In this document: positions 55,526-57,175 of the stretch, in pieces
Layout of the letters: each line of letters starts with the position of its first letter
How positions within the stretch are numbered: position 1 is the stretch's first letter
From: Elusimicrobiota bacterium
Lineage (GTDB): Bacteria; Elusimicrobiota; Elusimicrobia; UBA1565; UBA9628
DNA length: 57,175 nt
Direction of reading: 5' to 3'
Assembly (NCBI GenBank): GCA_023249645.1
Contig: JAHFCF010000013.1
Coordinates: 1 to 57,175, forward strand
Notes under the pieces: model-generated
The model's input: only the letters and a program-made list of their open reading frames with translations
Database searches by the model: none
Told to the model about the DNA's origin: nothing
Position numbers and translations under genes: made by a program

Positions 55526-57045
55526 CGAGCGTCCTGCCTGACCGTCCACTTGAAATAGGGGGGGTGTTGGCATTCCCAGCACAGTGTGGGAACAAAGGTC
55601 TTGGTCTGGTCGCAGTCAGCGGTTTCCTGTTTTCCGAGGAAACAGAGCGGATCGAAAGTGAAGCTGTCGGCCGGATCGATGCGGCCGGGGCAGACGCCCT
55701 CTTTCTTCATGACTGCGACCAGGGGGGAGATGTCCTCGAAATGAATCGAGCTTTCCAGATGCCAACCCACATAGAAATGGATGGGCCGGCGATAGGGCGC
55801 AGCGGCGGTCTCGCGCCAAAAACAGAGATTGAGAAAGACGGCAGCCGCGAGCACGGGGATGAGAAGGCTCGCTCGTTTGAAAGCCCCCGTCCGGGGCAGG
55901 GCATGGGCCAAGGCCATGGCCAAGAGAAAATCCGGGAGGACGTAATAGCGGATGGAATTGGTGTTGCGCAGAAGGATGAAGCTCGCGGCATAGGCCAGGG
56001 GCCAAAGCACGAGGAAGCGCTCGCGTGCGGGGGCCGCCTCGTCGTGGAGCTTTTTCAGGGCGAAGATGAAGAAGGCCGTCAAAAGCGCCGCGGCCCAGGC
56101 ATAGAGGGGGATGGCGACCATCAGCGGCGGCTGCCAAGAGGCCAGGCGCTCGAAAATGGCAACGCCGGACCATATCTGGATGAGCGCGACCCAATGAAAG
56201 AAAAAGAAGAGTCCTAAGCCGATCGCTGAGAGCGCCCAGAAGGGCTTGGTCAGGACTTTCGGCCATCGGGGCTTGAGATTTTCTGTTTGACGATAAAGCA
56301 CGGCGCAGGCCAGGGGCCAGACCCAGGTCAGGAGGCTGATGCTGTTTTTGTGGCTTTGCCAGAGCGCGTCGGAGATGTGGGGCTTGACGAGACAGAGGAC
56401 CGCGGTCATGAGGAGATTGACAGCGGTGAGACGCCAGAAAAAGGAGGCTCTTTCTTTTTGGCAGCAAAGCTGGCCGCAGGCGAAGATGAAAAGCGAGATG
56501 GGTACGGAGAGGAAGATGAAATGATTGAGCGTCCCGAGGAAATTCGCGGCTAAAAATCCAAGGGCGAGGGGAAACGAGGCTTCCTCCTCCAAGCAGCGGT
56601 CCGCGGATACGACAACGAGGGTCAGCAGAAGCGGTTGCAGCGCATAAGCCTCCCAGGCGACGCGTGATTTAAGGACAAAGACGGCTGACGAGCACAGAAG
56701 TGCCAACCACGCCAGGGCGCTGGTGCGGCCGCTCGTGCGGCCCAGATGCCAGGCCATGAGAAAGGCCGCCAGGAGATTCAAGATCAGCCCCGGCAAGCGC
56801 AGGCCGAAGACATCGGCAGGCAGGAACTTGAAGGCTTGGGACACCAGCCAGCCATAGAGGGGGCCGGTGTAGGTGTTCATCTCGTGCGGGGAGAACAGGC
56901 CCTGGGCCTGGATGTTGAGCGCGTAGTCGGCCAGCCACGCCTCGTCGCCGTGCAGGCCGGGGAAGCCCGCCAGATGGCGTCCAGCGATGAGGATAAGATA
57001 AACGCCCAGGAGGGCGATCAGGACCGGCTCGATTCTTCGCAGCAT
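55522..57045 (-). CDS. GT39/ArnT-like membrane glycosyltransferase
   Basis: The 507-residue protein has about ten hydrophobic helices. The GT-C first-loop motif is FPGLHGDEAWLADYALNI (D34/E35), then TGPLYGWLVSQAFKFLPADVFGLRLPGLILNLLAAFLMAWHLGR, as in PMT_2/ArnT-type enzymes. A soluble C-terminal tail of about 90 residues contains several Cys (CPGRIDPADSFTFDPLCFLG, CWECQHPPYFKW). It should transfer a sugar from a polyprenyl-phosphate donor; acceptor unknown. The ATG at 57045 has no strong ribosome binding site. It is first in the operon with the GT87-like gene and pyrF. Confidence 0.85.
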   Translation of the reverse strand: MLRRIEPVLIALLGVYLILIAGRHLAGFPGLHGDEAWLADYALNIQAQGLFSPHEMNTYTGPLYGWLVSQAFKFLPADVFGLRLPGLILNLLAAFLMAWHLGRTSGRTSALAWLALLCSSAVFVLKSRVAWEAYALQPLLLTLVVVSADRCLEEEASFPLALGFLAANFLGTLNHFIFLSVPISLFIFACGQLCCQKERASFFWRLTAVNLLMTAVLCLVKPHISDALWQSHKNSISLLTWVWPLACAVLYRQTENLKPRWPKVLTKPFWALSAIGLGLFFFFHWVALIQIWSGVAIFERLASWQPPLMVAIPLYAWAAALLTAFFIFALKKLHDEAAPARERFLVLWPLAYAASFILLRNTNSIRYYVLPDFLLAMALAHALPRTGAFKRASLLIPVLAAAVFLNLCFWRETAAAPYRRPIHFYVGWHLESSIHFEDISPLVAVMKKEGVCPGRIDPADSFTFDPLCFLGKQETADCDQTKTFVPTLCWECQHPPYFKWTVRQDAR

Positions 57046-57073
57046 CAGGCCTGGCAGTTTACCAAAAGCAAGA

Positions 57074-57100
57074 GGGTCAGGTCTTGATTTGTGATTGAGT
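57074..57100. repeat. GGGTCAGG-family repeat, half element
   Basis: GGGTCAGGTCTTGATTTGTG followed by ATTGAG matches the arm type at 40026. No complementary arm is visible before the window ends. The remaining bases to 57175 are AT-rich with no gene that I can support. Confidence 0.65.
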
Positions 57101-57175
57101 TTGAGTCGTAAAGGTATGGAGTCAGAATTTTTGTATTTGTAAGCTTTAGTAAGAGAAATCCATGCAGTATGTTCT

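Overview
The window is dense, GC-rich bacterial chromosome. It carries two tRNA genes, no rRNA and no CRISPR array. A SurA/PrsA-like isomerase, a DsbA-like oxidoreductase, several secreted proteins and an L-Ala-D/L-Glu epimerase point to a peptidoglycan-containing, probably diderm bacterium. The mix of a very large multidomain protein, a eukaryote/spirochaete-style iPGM, tryptophanase and GlcDEF would fit a deep-branching lineage such as Elusimicrobiota. That assignment is an inference; no marker gene here proves it.

Layout. 1-1245 is the 3' end of a polytopic membrane protein. 1242-3954 is a reverse-strand operon of DsbA-like protein, M18 aminopeptidase and a small asparaginase-like protein (probable CTG start). 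4060-4947 is a secreted esterase. 5098-20694 is one uninterrupted 5198-residue reading frame: membrane anchor, two tandem AAA+ modules, a membrane/helical repeat array, a CobT-like HExxH plus VWA (MIDAS) module, a second membrane/helical repeat array, and an M48 peptidase. TauE/SafE and DUF1634 genes follow with overlapping ends. 21830-26479 is a reverse operon hisS-gpmI-dedA-epimerase. 26515-31722 holds three tandem paralogues of a secreted protein with HETxH and EIEA motifs. 31911-38161 is addB-addA. 38256-40004 holds an EamA permease and a parvulin isomerase. 40124-43461 is tnaA coupled to a histidine kinase. 43541-49046 is a GlcD-GlcE fusion, a membrane protein, a RelB/RelE-type pair, GlcF and a GAF/HD-GYP protein. 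Then come tRNA-Gly with a triplicated hairpin array, an AAA_14/DUF4143 ATPase, an ORF6N protein, a cold-shock protein, an RluE-type pseudouridine synthase, a SEC-C protein, tRNA-Ser, a fourth HExxH secreted protein, pyrF and two membrane glycosyltransferases.

Cross-cutting signals. (1) The giant gene, the HETxH trio and the HENTH gene share an upstream GGTC-CTN-GGACC-type motif and -10-like hexamers placed almost on the start codon, which suggests a common regulon of metalloprotease-like envelope proteins. (2) A GGGGTCAGG...TTGA repeat family occurs singly and as inverted pairs. One pair forms a 124-bp element with perfect 26-bp arms that supplies the stop codons of both converging genes. (3) Short perfect palindromes of the AACTGTGTCCGGACACAGTT type recur in four intergenic spots.

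The strongest candidate for an undescribed system is the giant AAA+/VWA/M48 protein together with the HETxH family. Its parts resemble a MoxR-VWA or CobS-CobT chaperone pair fused into one membrane polypeptide, but nothing in the window reveals its substrate.
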